From: Halobacillus litoralis
Lineage (GTDB): Bacteria > Bacillota > Bacilli > Bacillales > Halobacillaceae
Direction of reading: 5' to 3'
DNA: 64,000 nt
Assembly (NCBI RefSeq): GCF_009856415.1
Contig: NZ_WMEZ01000006.1
Coordinates: 62,001 to 126,000, forward strand
Below, piece after piece: positions 63,756 through 64,000 of this stretch. The notes beneath the pieces were generated by a model that worked only from the letters and a program-made list of their open reading frames with translations, searched no databases and was not told the DNA's origin. Made by a program: the position numbers and the translations under genes. The number at the start of each line of letters is the position of its first letter. Within the stretch, counting starts at the first letter, position 1.

Positions 63756-64000
63756 GATGTCATACACTTCCTTTTAACAGAAAAGATTGGTTTTTAAGGT
63801 ACAATATAGAAGAATACTAACATAGTGTTCCTGATCCATGGCACATGTCATAAGAATGAAAAAGAAATATAAAGAAGTGTTTTTATGTTTTGGTGACAGG
63901 AGTATTAAGATGAGTTCGGATGTTTGAGATGAGGAGTTTTTGGAGCGTATGATTTAAAGATTGTACATCATGTTAAAGTGATTCAGTACCTGATGCACGG

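Overview
The window looks like origin-proximal chromosome of a low-to-moderate GC, endospore-forming Bacillaceae, most likely a halophilic or marine genus close to Halobacillus. The evidence is the gene order noc-soj-spo0J ... ychF-rpsF-ssb-rpsR ... yybS-gdpP-rplI-dnaC-purA ... walRK-yycHI-yycJ-htrA ... rlmH, which matches the left arm of the Bacillus subtilis chromosome, and the presence of a yyaC sporulation gene. The genus is an inference. Nearly all housekeeping genes are on the + strand, so replication probably runs left to right, away from oriC. oriC itself is not in the window.

Layout. 0-7.3 kb: end of an MFS transporter, then partition and occlusion genes (noc, soj, spo0J), a DUF554 membrane protein, yyaC, a YkvI-like carrier, an MscS channel and yyzM. 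7.7-10 kb: ychF and the rpsF-ssb-rpsR operon with an apparent S6:S18 autoregulatory leader. 10.3-20.3 kb is a more variable block: nsrR/hmp nitric-oxide module, YczE-like protein, OppA-type lipoprotein, a class V aminotransferase-serA operon, an AbgT transporter and a PHP histidinol phosphatase. 20.5-28.8 kb: yybS-gdpP-rplI-dnaC, a DeoR/HAD pair on the other strand, and purA with PurBoxes. 29-31 kb: a LOG protein whose start overlaps a parS site, tRNA-Asp, a broken tRNA-Phe copy and tRNA-Phe. 31-39.5 kb: M23 peptidase, the walRK-yycHIJ-htrA operon, then an intergenic cluster of DnaA boxes.

39.9-55.3 kb lies between htrA and rlmH and looks like an accessory block. It holds an alanine/Na+ symporter, threonine aldolase, an NADH oxidase/CoA-disulfide reductase under a Rex-like operator, a secreted endonuclease I, a Nudix hydrolase, an M48 protease, and a complete sigma-54-controlled 3-hydroxybutyrate operon (scoA-scoB-hbd-thiolase-GntP permease) beside its enhancer-binding activator. 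A consensus cre precedes the activator gene. 55.4-62.7 kb: rlmH, then a LacI-controlled carbohydrate operon (GH63-like/debranching-type glycosidase and an ABC importer lacking its ATPase). The window ends with an unrecognised lipoprotein gene.

The signals most worth a second look are non-coding: the DnaA-box cluster after htrA, an array of six 21-bp repeats near 42.2 kb, a dispersed motif with core ACCAGGTCAT that occurs five times between 45 and 55.3 kb and in two cases forms terminator hairpins, three copies of a 157-165 bp element with inverted ends, and three candidate activator sites upstream of the sigma-54 promoter. All function calls come from reading the sequence and translations; no database search was run.
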